From: Ligustrum vulgare
Lineage: Eukaryota > Streptophyta > Magnoliopsida > Lamiales > Oleaceae
Reading direction: 5' to 3'
NCBI GenBank assembly: GCA_963555705.1
Contig: OY743180.1
Location: 40,828,129-40,892,128, forward strand
Length of the DNA stretch: 64,000 nt
Shown here: piece after piece, positions 45,382 to 56,935 of the stretch
How positions within the stretch are numbered: position 1 is the stretch's first letter
How the letters are laid out: the number at the start of each line of letters is the position of its first letter
The notes under the pieces: model-generated
What the model saw: only the letters and a program-made list of their open reading frames with translations
What the model was told of the DNA's origin: nothing
Databases searched by the model: none
Translations under genes and position numbers: made by a program

Positions 45382-48142
45382 TGTAGCGACCGAGAATTTT
45401 CCATAACTTATTTAAATAAATATTATTTAAAAAAAAAATGTGTCGCTACCACTTTCTCATTTATTTTAAAAACTCGTGTGTGTCTAACCATTTACAAGTG
45501 AAATTAATTTATTTTGATCTGAATCAAATTAATAATTTATAAAATATCTCAATTTATTTATTTAATTATTTTTAAGTCCAAAATCACAAATTCAAATTTT
45601 ATCCCAAAATTTCCTCACTAACTTCCATTTTCATATAAAGCACATTTTCCCCACCCAATCCCTCTCAATTAACCATTCAACCTAAATTATAGAATTTAAT
45701 CAGAGTCAATTCATCTTCTCCCATCCCACAATCGTCTCCTAGAAATCTTCACACATCTCCCTCAATTTTGTACATTTCCAACTGCCAACTTCCTTCATCC
45801 ATTTCCCCTCAATCAACATTCTTCCCCAATCTTGCAAAATTTCCTTGGCCAACTTCCTCAAATTGTTCCTCACTAATCCTAAATCACTCAATCACCATAA
45901 CTGGAATGCATCCCTTTAATCTCTCTTTCTTCCCCTCATTCAGCCATTATCCCTTGCATAATATCTCAACATTTCCTAAACCAGAAAATTTGTCACATTT
46001 TACCCAAAATAAACCAAACACTCAGCCACACCATATATTCCTTCCCCTAGTCCATCACCATTCCAAGCAACACTCGACACTATCAATTCACCAAATTCCA
46101 CCACTGAGCCTCACTTTTAACCTCCGATCAACCGAGCATCACCATTGCCTTTCACCATCAGAAACACCATCACCAAATTCACCGCTACCCACATCACACC
46201 CAAACCAAACCAAACCAACCGCACGAACCACCCACAATCGGCCATGGCACATTCAAGAACTAAATTACCAAATGCAACCACCAAGTTGCCAAGTCTCCAT
46301 CCATCAAACCGCAATTCGAACATCAACCATAATACCACCACCACAAACGTTCGAAGCCAAATCTCCAATAAACCACCACCGCTCGTCGCCAAACAGCCAC
46401 GACCATAGCCAAACCCTTCACCACCACTACTACTGCTGATCACCATTTTCAACAATATCACAACCACCTAAAACCACCATCATCTACATCAATCTGAAAC
46501 CAATCTGCACCTCATCCAGCCAAGAACTGAACCTCCTTCATCGACATTAAAACCACAATCTGCAACATCGGATTTACGCACACACAACCAATGCACCATC
46601 ACCTCCAAATCACGGCTGCCCAACCCACGAAAATCAAAAATCAAAACCCAGAACCAAGAATCAAATTAAGCCCATAACTTACCTCGACCACCGGTAGCAC
46701 TGTCTTCAGAAAAATCTGCAATAACGAACAAGACCCCAGCCTCGATTACCTTCGGTCACACCTGAATCGCACTAAGACCCAAGCCCAAAATCTCCTTCTC
46801 CTTCTCCTACACACCCACACCCACGCCATCGCCGCCATGAGATGGCGGCACCACCGCCGGCGTTTGACGCCCGGAGAACGGGCGAGAGGCATCGTTCGCC
46901 TCTCTCTCTCTCTCTCTCTCTCCCCCTCTGCGCTCTCACTCTCTGTGTTATGAAAATGAGAGAGAGTGTGTGATTTTTTTTTATAAAAGGAATTTTTTTG
47001 GGTACAAATTGCCCCTTTAACCCCTAGTTGTAAGAGTTTGTTATTTCAGTCCCTCAAGTTCAAAATAATTTAATTCAGTTCCTACAGTTTTAAAATATTT
47101 AATTTCAGTCCCAAGTTTTTAATTTATTCTTTTAACCCCCTGCAGTTTTTAAAACATTTTAAGTCAACCCCTTTAGTTTTTAAAAGTATTATTTTGATCT
47201 TTTGGTTTTAAAATATTTTATTCAACTCATAAGCTTTTGCAAATCATTTATTTTGATCTCAACTCTTTTCAAATCCCAACTATTTTTGATTTTTAATTTA
47301 ATCCCTAAACTTTTATTTTCTTATTTTAAAACTCTTTTGTTTCAAAAATATTTGTTTTCCAAATATCACTTTAAGGTTTATTTATTTTTGGCTAGACGAG
47401 GTGCTTGGACATTTAGAAGAACAACGTGAACTTTCAAAATCGTGATTTGAGGTAGACTCGCCCCCACTAATTTATTTAAATTATAATTGCATGTTTTATG
47501 TGAAATTGCGTGATTTGCATGCTTTGATGCATGAGACGATAAGAATATCTCTTATGAGATAAGATGAGAAATGCTGATGTTATGCATAACTTATGTGCCT
47601 TAAGTGCACGAGACGAGACTACCCACGCCCTATGTTCTTAACAGTCTTGATTTTGAAAATAAAATAGCCCAAGAATATGATGATGATGTCACTGTATGAT
47701 TGCATAATTACGTGTTCAATTATTCTGTAAATTAATTATTGGCGATTAGTCTACTGAGTATTTTTCGAAATACTCATTCCATTATTTTAATAACTTTTGC
47801 AGATTTTGGAGAAGACGGCGAATGAAATGGCAACAGTGGAAAAATCAGAAATAATGTTAATTTTCTTTTTAAGTCAAGTTTCATAAATGTCATCAATTTA
47901 ATTATTTATCGTTATTTTACTTTAAAATTTAAGATTTAAGGTTTTTATGAATTTGTTAGAATTATGTTTTCCGCTACATTTTTAAAAAATAATAGATGTG
48001 ATGTTTTATAAATTCTTTTCTTCTGCAAAAAAATGTTTCAAATAATAAATATGATGTTTGAAATTTTAAATTATTTCCACAATAAAATCATATTTAAAGG
48101 ACGACGTGGCGTCCCGGACTCCGCAGAATTCGGGGCGTTACA
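45382..48142 (+). repeat. 3' LTR of the nested gypsy element
   Basis: About 2.76 kb, closely similar to the 5' LTR throughout. A visible difference is near 46830: the 3' copy has an extra segment containing GCCGCCATGAGATGGCGGC where the 5' copy has GCCGGTCGAGCGCCGGC. The preceding purine-rich GGTGGTAGGGT is the polypurine tract. Confidence 0.93.
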
Positions 48143-49016
48143 CTAAAAGAATTCTTGGAATGGATATTTGTAGAGATAAGAATTCTCGAAATTTATTATT
48201 AAATCAAAACCATTATATTGAAAAAGTTCTGAAAAGATCTAGTTTATTTGACTCAAAACCCGTTTCATTGCATTTGCCTACACATTTTAAATTGTCTGTT
48301 GAACATTCACCTAAATCTGATGAAGAAATATTTAGAATGAAAAATATACCTTATTCAAATGTTATAGGATCTGTAATATATCTTATGGTCTGTACCAGAC
48401 CTGATATAGCTTTTGTTGTCAGTGTGTTAAGCAGATTTATGAGTAACCCTGATGAGTAACATTTGGAAGTCATGAAATCTTTGTTAAAGTATCTTAAAGG
48501 ATCTACAGGACTTAGTTTAGTTTTTTCTAAAACCAAAACTGATTTTAAATTAAAAGGGTCTGTTGATTCTGACTTTGCTGGGAACATTGATAATAGGAAA
48601 TCAACTTCTGCATATTTCTTCACTTTAAGCTGTTCCTGTATTAGTTGGAAATCTCAGTTGCTAAAACTTGTTGCTTTATCTTCAACTAAAGCAGAATATA
48701 TATCTGCCTCAGATGCTGTTAAAGAACGTTTTGGTTGAAAGGTCTACTGTCTGAAATTGGCTGTATTGACAATTTTGAAATTGAAATTTGTACTGATAGT
48801 CTTAGTGCTTTACATCTTTGCAAAAATCCTATTTTTCATAATAGAACAAAACACATAGATGTAAAATTTTATTTTCTTAGAGATATTACTAAGAAATGGA
48901 TGGTCAAACTTATTAAAATACCAACCCAGCTAAATCCTGCAGATGCTGGAAAAAAAATTATTCCTATAAATAAATTTAAAGATGCTTTAAAGTTTTTAAA
49001 TTTGTTAGAATTTTGA
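48143..49016 (+). pseudogene. copia pol, 3' portion (end of RT and RNase H)
   Basis: It continues the RT with RILGMDICRDK, TRPDIAFVVSVLSRFMSNP and SLLKYLKGSTGLSLVFSK. RNase H follows: GSVDSDFAGNIDNRKSTSAY, ALSSTKAEYISAS, KHIDVKFYFLRD. Stops or frame changes occur at 48457 and 48736. It ends at TGA 49014-49016, 51 bp before the 3' LTR. Confidence 0.9.
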
Positions 49017-49067
49017 TACTGCTCAATTGTAGTTTGTAGATACTACTGATCCAATTGAGGTGGAGAT

Positions 49068-49698
49068 TGTAAGAGCAATTGGACCAGATTTTGGAACAGC
49101 CCAAATAATTGTAGAAGCCCAGAATTGCTGATTATTGTCCAAACTCTAAAGCCCACCTAGAAAAGAAGTCCAAAATGAAGATTGCTGAATTGATTACAAA
49201 GCCCAATCTGAAGCCCAAACTAAAAACGGATCTTTGGCCCAACTCATTCACCACCTTTACATTTCCAGTCTTTGGATCATCTTCAATTCATCACAGCCGT
49301 CCACCTAAGAGATAAGGACTGAAGACTGACCTCTCATCTCTCACTTCTCACGTCCCAGAAATTTCTCTGTTTTCTCTCTATGGCGATTTCGCCTCTTTGT
49401 GGTTTTAGGAGAGAAATCTCATCTGTCGCACATACATTTTCTGTGTGGTTACTCTGATCATGTGTGATTAATCAGAGGTTTTCTTTGTAGTTTAGTTACA
49501 GTAATAACTTGTAAACTTTGTGGTCTTTGTGGTATATTTTGTGCGAGATTTATGTTTCAGAGAAATTCTTTCTTGGTCTGTAAAAACCATTTGATAATTG
49601 TATTTTTCGTTTTAGATTAATAAATTTTTTGAGGCTTTATATTCAGATATGTCTTTATGGTAATTTTTGTGTTGATTTTGAGCCTTCAAATTGTAACA
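49068..49698 (+). repeat. 3' LTR of the copia element
   Basis: It begins TGTAAGAGCAATTGG right after the polypurine tract and ends TTCAAATTGTAACA, followed by the ATGAC duplication. Confidence 0.92.
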
Positions 49699-49703
49699 AT
49701 GAC

Positions 49704-50752
49704 AATGATCGAAACATCAAGATATATAATTGAGATGAATAGAGATGCAAAATAAGTGGATTATAATACAATGTCTTAAATACTCCAAGGTCCAAGCAAT
49801 CTATCGTAGGACACAATATTTTTGGAACTTGCATCTCTATGTATTAATCTCATGAATGCAAACTCAAAGGAGAGCTACACACACTAGCTAACAAGAACGC
49901 AAGGGGGGAAAGATTTGTGCTCGTTCAATACCTACGCATATATCCCATTATCTTGATAGTGATGAGTGAATAATGTTGGAACGCGAAATAGAATTACCCA
50001 AAAATTTAAAAAAATAATTAATTCAAGAAATAAAATCGTTTAGATGTCCACGTATATGTTATATAAAGAATAAATGATTCAAATTTATTACTTAAATTTT
50101 ATGATCAATTCTTGAACTTGATCTTTATCGTGAACTTCCAACTTTTTGGGTCAACGACTTCCAGCTTCTAATTCCAAGAGGCAAGAACCTTATGCTCCAA
50201 ACCTCAAAGTCTTCTATGGTATTCTTCAAAGTCAAGACTATAGCAGTTGATGAGCACATTCTTTAAATTAAATTAAGAAACTAATTACTGGACATAAAAA
50301 CTATATTTTCCTTCTCTCAATTGAACAACATGAAATAGTTATTGTGTTTTATATAGTGTACGATATCTGACACTGTGTAGTCTCGATTTATAGAGATGAG
50401 ATAGTGCCAATTTAATTACAACTAGAATATCAAGTTCAAACAATAGCTTTAATTAAAATCAAATTAGGAATTTTAGTTAAAGTTCAAATCTAATTTGTTT
50501 ATATTTAATTATTTGTTTACTAATGCACATTTAACAATTTCTGTGATAAAGATAAACCACAAATTCGAATATAGTGAATCGATCAATATTACAACCTTCC
50601 AGTACGAAGTGCCAACTCTTGGTTGTGAACAAATTATTTATGATCAAAATATTAGTTGTGTTATATTGTACTTTTCAATGGAAGTACCCAATTTATATCA
50701 TCACAATTAAACATATACACTTTAATTCACATGATTAGTGATTTATAAATAT
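49704..50752. other. Non-coding spacer, possible copia LTR piece
   Basis: A TGTTGGAACGCG start near 49975 and a GATTTATAGAGATGAG promoter-like motif near 50386 resemble a Ty1/copia LTR, but no duplication or clear end was found. No gene was seen. Confidence 0.35.
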
Positions 50753-51137
50753 CAATGTTTAGAAAATCAGATCAGACCGGCCGGTTCAATCGGGAAAATC
50801 TGGAACTGGCCGAAAAATCGATTCGTTTGACCTCAAAAACCCGTCGAAAAACTGGAAAATCGGCTGATTCAATTGGGAAAACCGAGAACCGGTGGGGTTT
50901 TAAAACCCGATTTTCAATTTTTTTTTCTAACTGTTTTAAGCTACTTTTGTGTATAATTTTATCTTCTAAATAAGTAAATATTAGTTTATTTGTAAAATTA
51001 AATGTTTTTTAGAAAATTTTGTGATTTTTGAAATAATTTTTTATGTTTTAATTGAAACCGGTTCGACCCGATCAGACCTTTTGACCCTTGACCCGTTGCC
51101 TTCTTGTTCGAACCGATTTTCAATTTTCTGAACACTA
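50753..51137. mobile_element. 385-bp hAT-type MITE with 8-bp target duplication
   Basis: The left end CAATGTTTAGAAAATC pairs with the right end ATTTTCTGAACACTA (inverse TAGTGTTCAGAAAAT). Both sides carry ATAAATAT (50745-50752 and 51138-51145). Internal sequence is rich in ACCGG/CCGGTT and GACCCGATCAGACC words, typical of small hAT derivatives. It is non-coding. Confidence 0.8.
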
Positions 51138-51145
51138 ATAAATAT

Positions 51146-51590
51146 AACAAATATATAAACTTTATATTTATCGTCCATCTTTAAAGAGGAGATAATATTT
51201 CTTTTTCCAGACGACGTTTCTGAACGATAATTGAATATAATTTTGTGGTAGTAAGGAATTTTCATTAATTTATTCTTTTCTGTTTTATATTTTCTACACA
51301 AGTGCTCAACATTAGGTCCAGAAGAAAAAAAAAAAAAGAAAAAAGAAAAAAGAAAAAAAAAAGAGTAGAAATTAAAAGCAAGAATCTTATCACAAACTTG
51401 CGTCTCCTTTGTCTCTTTCTTGATTAGGTTCTGGTCGGAAGGATCCCACCAGCCACTGGTAAATAGGGCCCCAAATGCATCCTTTCTGCAATTTGCATTG
51501 GCATTATATATATCCCAATCCTAATGATGCACTTTGATTCTACTAACAAGCACTAGATTTTCCAAACATCCCTCATTTTCTAATCAAATC
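51146..51590. other. 3' flank of the sulfate transporter gene
   Basis: It holds a purine-only tract AAAAAAGAAAAAAG (about 51328-51370) and AT-rich sequence. The gene's 3' UTR should lie in the right part. No other gene was seen. Confidence 0.5.
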
Positions 51591-54500
51591 TTAAACATCT
51601 TCAGCAAATTTTGGTGAACAAGTTAGAACTGCATCTGCCACTGTGAGAAATATCATGTCCTCTCCTATCAAACTTGTGAATCCCGACGCGTGAAGCTTGT
51701 CCATCACGACCGGACCAGGGTTTGCCAGAACAAGCTGCTCGACAGTCGGAAAAGTTTCGAGATAAGTTTTCGACGAATTTGAGTTTTGGATTTAACTGGC
51801 ATATGGAATGACAGCTTAAATTTACCTGAACAGATCTCTTTTGAAGACTTCTGTACAGTTCTTCCAATGCATGGATACCGCTGGTGTCGATGTCAGTAAC
51901 GGCTGCGGAGAATGAATATTCACGAGAGATCGTGTCATTAAAAAAAAAGTGCGATAGCATGCTCGGAAATTGTTGGACGAGGTAAGACACTACTTACGTG
52001 ACATTTCGACTATCAAAAATTGAATCTTAGGAAGGCCAGCCGTTTTTAGATTCTCTTCCTCGTCTGTTAGCCACCTTAATATCCTGAAAACATGAAAATT
52101 TCAGAACTCAAGTGATGATAAGCTTAGATTATGAATTATGATACCAAAATGACTATTCAAATTTCAATCAAAACTACTTAAAGTAGAGAGAATTAAGATA
52201 AATGTAATGGGAAGAACATATTACCTCTCCCTGATATAGTTAGAGTTGGAAAAGTAAATTGCCGAATCGACCCTCACGATTAACACACCTGGCACCTTCG
52301 TTACCTCGGGATATTGTAGTATATTCCTATAAACATTTGTCCGAGGAATTTTTCCAAGGATTGCTGTCCTCGGCCTAGTAACTTGTAAGAGTAATTTGGC
52401 GAAAGATATTGAGACCTATATATTACCAGAATATAACAAATTTAAGTACAAATCTTAATAAGCAACTTCAAATGAGAGAGGCATATTCTCACCGCAATTA
52501 AGAGGCCAATCTCAACAGTGGCAAAAACAACCCCGAAAAAAGCTCCCATACAAGCAACAAAGTCGAACTTATCGGTTTTCCAAATCAAAATTGCTGCTTC
52601 ATAATCAATTAAGCTGATGACTGCAGAGATGATGATGGACGATAGAATTGCATTCGGGGTGTACTCAAATAGAGGCGTGATGAACATTAATGTTAAGAAT
52701 ACGACAAAGGACATAATGATGTTAGAAACTGCTGTTCGGCATCCAGCCATGTAATTCACCGCGGAACGGGAGAAGGAACCTGCAAGTGGCCAAAATAACA
52801 TTTGAACAACAAAAATATTAATATATCATTCTCTATTGCTAGACCCTGTTTGGTTGAGATTCAAATAATATTTTTAGTAGATTTTGATTAATTGTGATTA
52901 AAAAATTGCATGTGGTTGAAATTAATTATTCACTTTGATTTAGATTAAAATCGCTACCAAATGGGGGCATAATTTCATTAGCGCTATCAATTTTCACCTG
53001 TCGCCACATAACACGATGTCATAGAGCCGACTACATTCATTGCTCCAAGAGCAACCATTTCTTTGTTTCCATCTAGTTGATAGTCCTTCATGGAAGCAAA
53101 AGTTCTTCCAATTGCAACAGCTTCCTAATAATTATCATGGAAAAAAAAAGTGAATATCTTAGAAAAATGAAGTAAAATTGAATTAGTTCTCATGTAATTG
53201 TTGACCAAGGGAAAATATAAGAAACTAGCTTACTGTCAATGCAATCATGCCAGCCACGATGCCAATCCTAAAACCCTTTAAAAGATAATCACCAGTAAAA
53301 TAAATCTGATTCACGGATGAGGGATTAATTCCTTTCTCAATATGTTTCACCTGGTTATGACGAACGCGTATTAGCACAAAATAATTACAATAGATTACAG
53401 TGTTACGAAACGAAAGTAGACCAAAAAAAGGCTTACAATTTGTACTCCTCTCTTCTCTGCATGGGTAATATAAACGAAAAACGTTGACAGAATGACGGAG
53501 ATTAGTGGAGCAATTGCTGGTACCCAGAAGAGTTTCTTGTTCTTCTTCCCCTGCACCTCACATCGTGTTAGAATTACTAATGAAGCCGAAAATCATCTAA
53601 AAATGCAAAATACATTGGACAAAACTCGAAACTTGGGCGTCTTACAATGTACTTGGCAAATAGAAGAAAGGCTAAAAATGTTCCTCCTATTACGATCGTC
53701 TGCCAGTTCCACTGCAACAGAAAATATTGGAAATTTTGAGTACCCAGTGACGACTAAAAGCAGGTAATTCATGTACACAAAGAGTGAGAATGCTTACTCC
53801 GTGGTGGGCAGAGCGCCACACGGACTTCATAACTGATATGATATCCGTCTTCCTTGTAAACTTATTTATGCCTAAAAATCCTTTAAGTTGTTGGAGTGCA
53901 ATTGTTATGGCAGCACCTCCCATGAAACCAACTACGGCAGCATGAGATAGGAAGTCGATTAAGAAACCCAATCTGCACATAGTTTCAATATTATCAGTAA
54001 AAGACTAGAAAAACGCCACGATAATATTGAAAAGAAAAAAAATGTTTTTTACAGAAATTGACTAATTTAACAACTAAACTCAAATACCTAAGAATGCCAA
54101 GGATAGCTTGGGTGATTCCAGCAAAGAAAGTAGCTGTGAATGCAAGTCTGCGATATTCAACTGCATTTTTAGTAGGATCAATCTCGTTCTGCAGTAGAGT
54201 CCCAAGCAGTAGAGACACCACAGCAACCGGCCCTATTGCTATATCTCTCGAACTGCCCATGAAGGCATAGATCAAGGGAGGTACAAAGCTTGAATCTGAA
54301 CGAGTTAACAGATTAAGCATGAAAAAACACAGAAGATTACATCCTTGTCATCATACCATTGGTAATGGATATATTTAACTTATAGCATGTTTGGGAAGGA
54401 AAATAATTTTAAAAAACCTTGTTATCATATAGTCGAATATTATCCCAATCCTATTGAGTACTGCATACCAAATATGAACTTATTTTATATGTGATACTTA

Positions 54501-54971
54501 CATAAACCATACTGAGGAGCTAAATTTGCAAGCTTTGAGTAGCCAATATCCTGTCGAATGAGTATAAGAAATTAAATCATCAAATATGAAAGCTCCGTGA
54601 CTCCTCATTTTCTTATATTAAATAGAATGCATAAATTGTACCTGAGGAATGCAGAGGCTTGCAATGGTAAGCCCAGCAATTAAATCTCCTTTAAGTTTAG
54701 CTAGATTATAACTTCTACCCCAATCAAGTATCGGAAATACGGCTTGCATCCCGAGGACAAATTTCCGAGACCTGGATTGATCCTTGAATGAACGTAAAGG
54801 ATCATCTGCAAAGAATGTTTCCTTCAACGTGGCAGAGAATTCCTTCCACGGGTTTTGCTTCGGTGGAACACCTACCTTGTGAACATAAGGCAAAGTATGG
54901 TGGTTTGAAGATGACAAACTTCTAACATCAATCTCTTTCGTGTCCATTGAATCCTCAGTACTATGACCCAT
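51591..54971 (-). CDS. Sulfate transporter, SULTR group 1-like (H+/sulfate symporter)
   Basis: Thirteen exons join in phase to 656 residues: 54971-54642, 54550-54502, 54295-54088, 53972-53798, 53711-53646, 53550-53437, 53350-53234, 53124-52998, 52779-52493, 52415-52225, 52083-51998, 51902-51826, 51734-51591 (TAA). The N-terminus has HKVGVPPKQNPWKEF and ETFFADDPLRSFKDQ. The membrane domain has GLTIASLCIPQ, RDIAIGPVAVVSLLLGTLL, FLSHAAVVGFMGGAAITIAL and GSFSRSAVNYMAGCRTAVSN. The C-terminal STAS domain carries PVTDIDTSGIHALEEL, whose Thr sits in the conserved DTSG motif. Such proteins import sulfate across the plasma membrane with protons, and group 1 members are the high-affinity root uptake type. 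The group assignment rests on the N-terminal and STAS sequences and needs a tree. No break was found. Confidence 0.95.
52849..52972. mobile_element. MITE in intron 8 of the sulfate transporter
   Basis: The ends GACCCTGTTTGGTTG and CTACCAAATGGGGGC are imperfect inverted repeats. The inside has TTTTTAGTAGATTTTGATTA and ATGTGGTTGA, shared with the fragment at 26952. The target duplication is not clear (a 3-bp WTA is possible). It lies wholly within the intron between 52780 and 52997. Confidence 0.6.
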
Positions 54972-55178
54972 TCGAGACGAGACTAGGAAATCGTTCTACA
55001 CACACAAACAAATGATGGTTAGATCATCAATATAACAGGGCTGACTGAAGGCTAGATTGGTCAATATATATTAATATAGGGTGTCACTAGTCTAATACTG
55101 AACAAAAAGTCTACATTAAATGCTTTCCATTCGTATTAAATTCAAAGAGAATAACTTTTACAATTGAAAAGGGCAAAA

Positions 55179-55222
<44 letters not shown>

Positions 55223-55230
55223 ATAATGAA
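54972..55230 (-). promoter_or_regulatory. 5' flank of the sulfate transporter with GAGAC motifs and an A39 run
   Basis: Two adjacent GAGAC words (54974-54978 and 54979-54983, plus strand) lie 2 bp from the ATG. GAGAC is the core of the sulfur-responsive element known from Arabidopsis SULTR1;1, but here the words are in the leader, so their role is doubtful. A CCTAG acceptor-like site at about 54984 hints at a leader intron. An uninterrupted run of 39 A's lies at 55182-55220. Confidence 0.35.
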
Positions 55231-56750
55231 AATTCTATTAAAAAAAGATGAGGAATTTTCAATTTTGACTGTTCAAGTCATAGAATTGCCAACAACCATT
55301 GATTTATATAAGCAATGACATCAGCGGACAGTGATTTTGGATTTGTCAAAACTGATGTTCAAGGTATTGACCTCTACAAGAAGTAAAAAAATCTTTCCAC
55401 TGCTCTAAGCATGTTTGATTAAGATTAAAAGGTACTTCTTTACAAGTAATTAGATTAGAAAATAAGTGCTAAACTAAAATCTAACAGACAAAGAAAATTA
55501 ACTTCTAAAAAAGTTCAAAGCTCAAACATGTTTGGGAAAACAAAAAAAGCTTAGCTAAACATACTCCATCGGTTCCATTTATGTAGTACATTCAAGTCAA
55601 ATATGTATTTTTTACGTCAACATAAGTATTCATAACATTGAAGGGTGAATCTCTTGTTGCTCATGGAGAAAGTTACGTCCATGAGGATGAAACCAAAAAG
55701 CTCTCAAGCAATGACGAAAACAAACAAAGATCATTCAAATAAACTTGGAATCAGAAATCTAACAAAGCTTTATAATGCATCTAATGCCTTGTATGAAACA
55801 ATTGATAAAAATATAGATGTCATTATAGTTAAAGCTGCTACTGCTTAATTTCCCAAGTGACTGATATACTTCCATAATTAATGATCCTTTAACAAAATGT
55901 ATTACATTATAGATGCACCAACTCTGCCTATGTTTCCACAGTTGATCCCAAGCCCAAGCAAAGGACCGTCTCAAAGCTATGACATGAAATCTAATACTCA
56001 ACCAAATGGGGTGGAAAAGAAGGACTCATTTAGTTGACTCCAAACACAGCTTAGTTTGTGGGTCATATTGCTGTTAGATACGACATAGAGATGAGAAAAT
56101 CTCTACGGTCATGATTTATTAGCATTTCGCAACATAAATGACTTAATCAACACGGGTTTTGAATTACTTCCCTAATTAAAAGACATATCATAAATCAGTT
56201 TTTCAGTTTTCCATTCTCGTTCTTTGAGAACTCTTGAACATGCTTAACAACGAGTTTTGAACCCCTAATTCTCAATCCCACTTAGAACCAATCAAAAGAA
56301 GGAAGAATAAAAAAAACATCATACTTTAAAATGAAGAAATAAAAAAAATAATATCTTGGCACAAGTCCAGTTTTCTGACCATTTCATACTATATATTCCT
56401 TTGTCAATTAAATGGTTCTATTATTAACTCCACCCATTTATCCCTGCATCCTCAAATCAAAGTTTAAAGGTGTCCCCCACTCTGCTCCAAGTAGTAAATT
56501 CAGAACCTTTGCTCGAAGGGTGTACAATTTATGCCTTTATGCCTTGCTCAAAGGGTAATACAAAGAAAAGACTAAATATTTATATGTAAATCCAAAGGGA
56601 ATAGAGGTGATTAAAACATAAAGGTATGTTTGGCATAATGCTCTGCTGTGTAATGTACTTTCCTTCTCTTCCCTTCCTCTTACAACAAAGAGAATAAAAA
56701 AACTTTCCTTCAATTTTAAGTAGATACCTCTCACTTAACCAAGTGTATGG
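55231..56750. other. Upstream intergenic region
   Basis: No gene was recognised. Short open frames, such as 55645-55848, have no family resemblance. A leader intron and the transcription start of the sulfate transporter may lie here. Confidence 0.45.
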
Positions 56751-56935
56751 TAGACAAAATAAATTGGTTTATAAACCAGTTTATAAACTACACAATTTCT
56801 CAAACAACTTTTTAACCACACATATGATCTCTTTCCAATTTTCAACCACTACTTTTTAATTTTTACCTCAAAATCATATATAAAGCAATTTATAAACCAC
56901 ACAGTGTTACCAAACAGATACTATCAAAACGGTTT
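56750..56935. mobile_element. MITE-like fragment (family of 16436)
   Basis: It has TGGTTTATAAACCAGTTTATAAAC, where GGTTTATAAACC is a perfect palindrome, then TTTTTAACCACACATATGATC and an end CACAGTGTTACCAAACAG. Motif order matches the pieces near 16436 and 61350. Confidence 0.45.

Larger units (their letters stand above)
40675..48142 (+). mobile_element. Ty3/gypsy-type element with 2.7-kb LTRs nested in copia RT
   Basis: LTRs 40675-43412 and 45382-48142 begin TGTAGCGA and end GGGGCGTTACA. They are flanked by identical CTAAA (40670-40674 and 48143-48147). Removing one CTAAA plus the element restores a continuous copia RT frame (GHA-K-RILGMD). A primer-binding site TGGTATCAGAGCG starts at 43416. 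The internal region is only about 2 kb and heavily decayed, so this is a deletion derivative moved by other copies. Confidence 0.92.
36658..49698 (+). mobile_element. Ty1/copia LTR retrotransposon, split by a nested gypsy element
   Basis: LTRs of about 635 bp (36658-37292) and 631 bp (49068-49698) are flanked by ATGAC (36653-36657 and 49699-49703). The primer-binding site TGGTATCAGAGCC starts at 37294, and a polypurine tract GAGGTGGAGAT precedes the 3' LTR. The gene order gag, protease, integrase, RT, RNase H is that of copia elements. The 5' LTR start (TACTATAAAGAGC) differs from the 3' one (TGTAAGAGC), so its first bases are diverged. The element is about 5.6 kb without the nested insertion. 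Confidence 0.9.

Noticed and set aside
41417..46467. Minus-strand open frames in the same LTR blocks
   Set aside because: Shadow of the same biased sequence; no family resemblance.
55182..55220. A39 run considered as a retroposed poly(A) tail
   Set aside because: No adjacent retroposed gene or LINE body and no target duplication seen; treated as a simple repeat.
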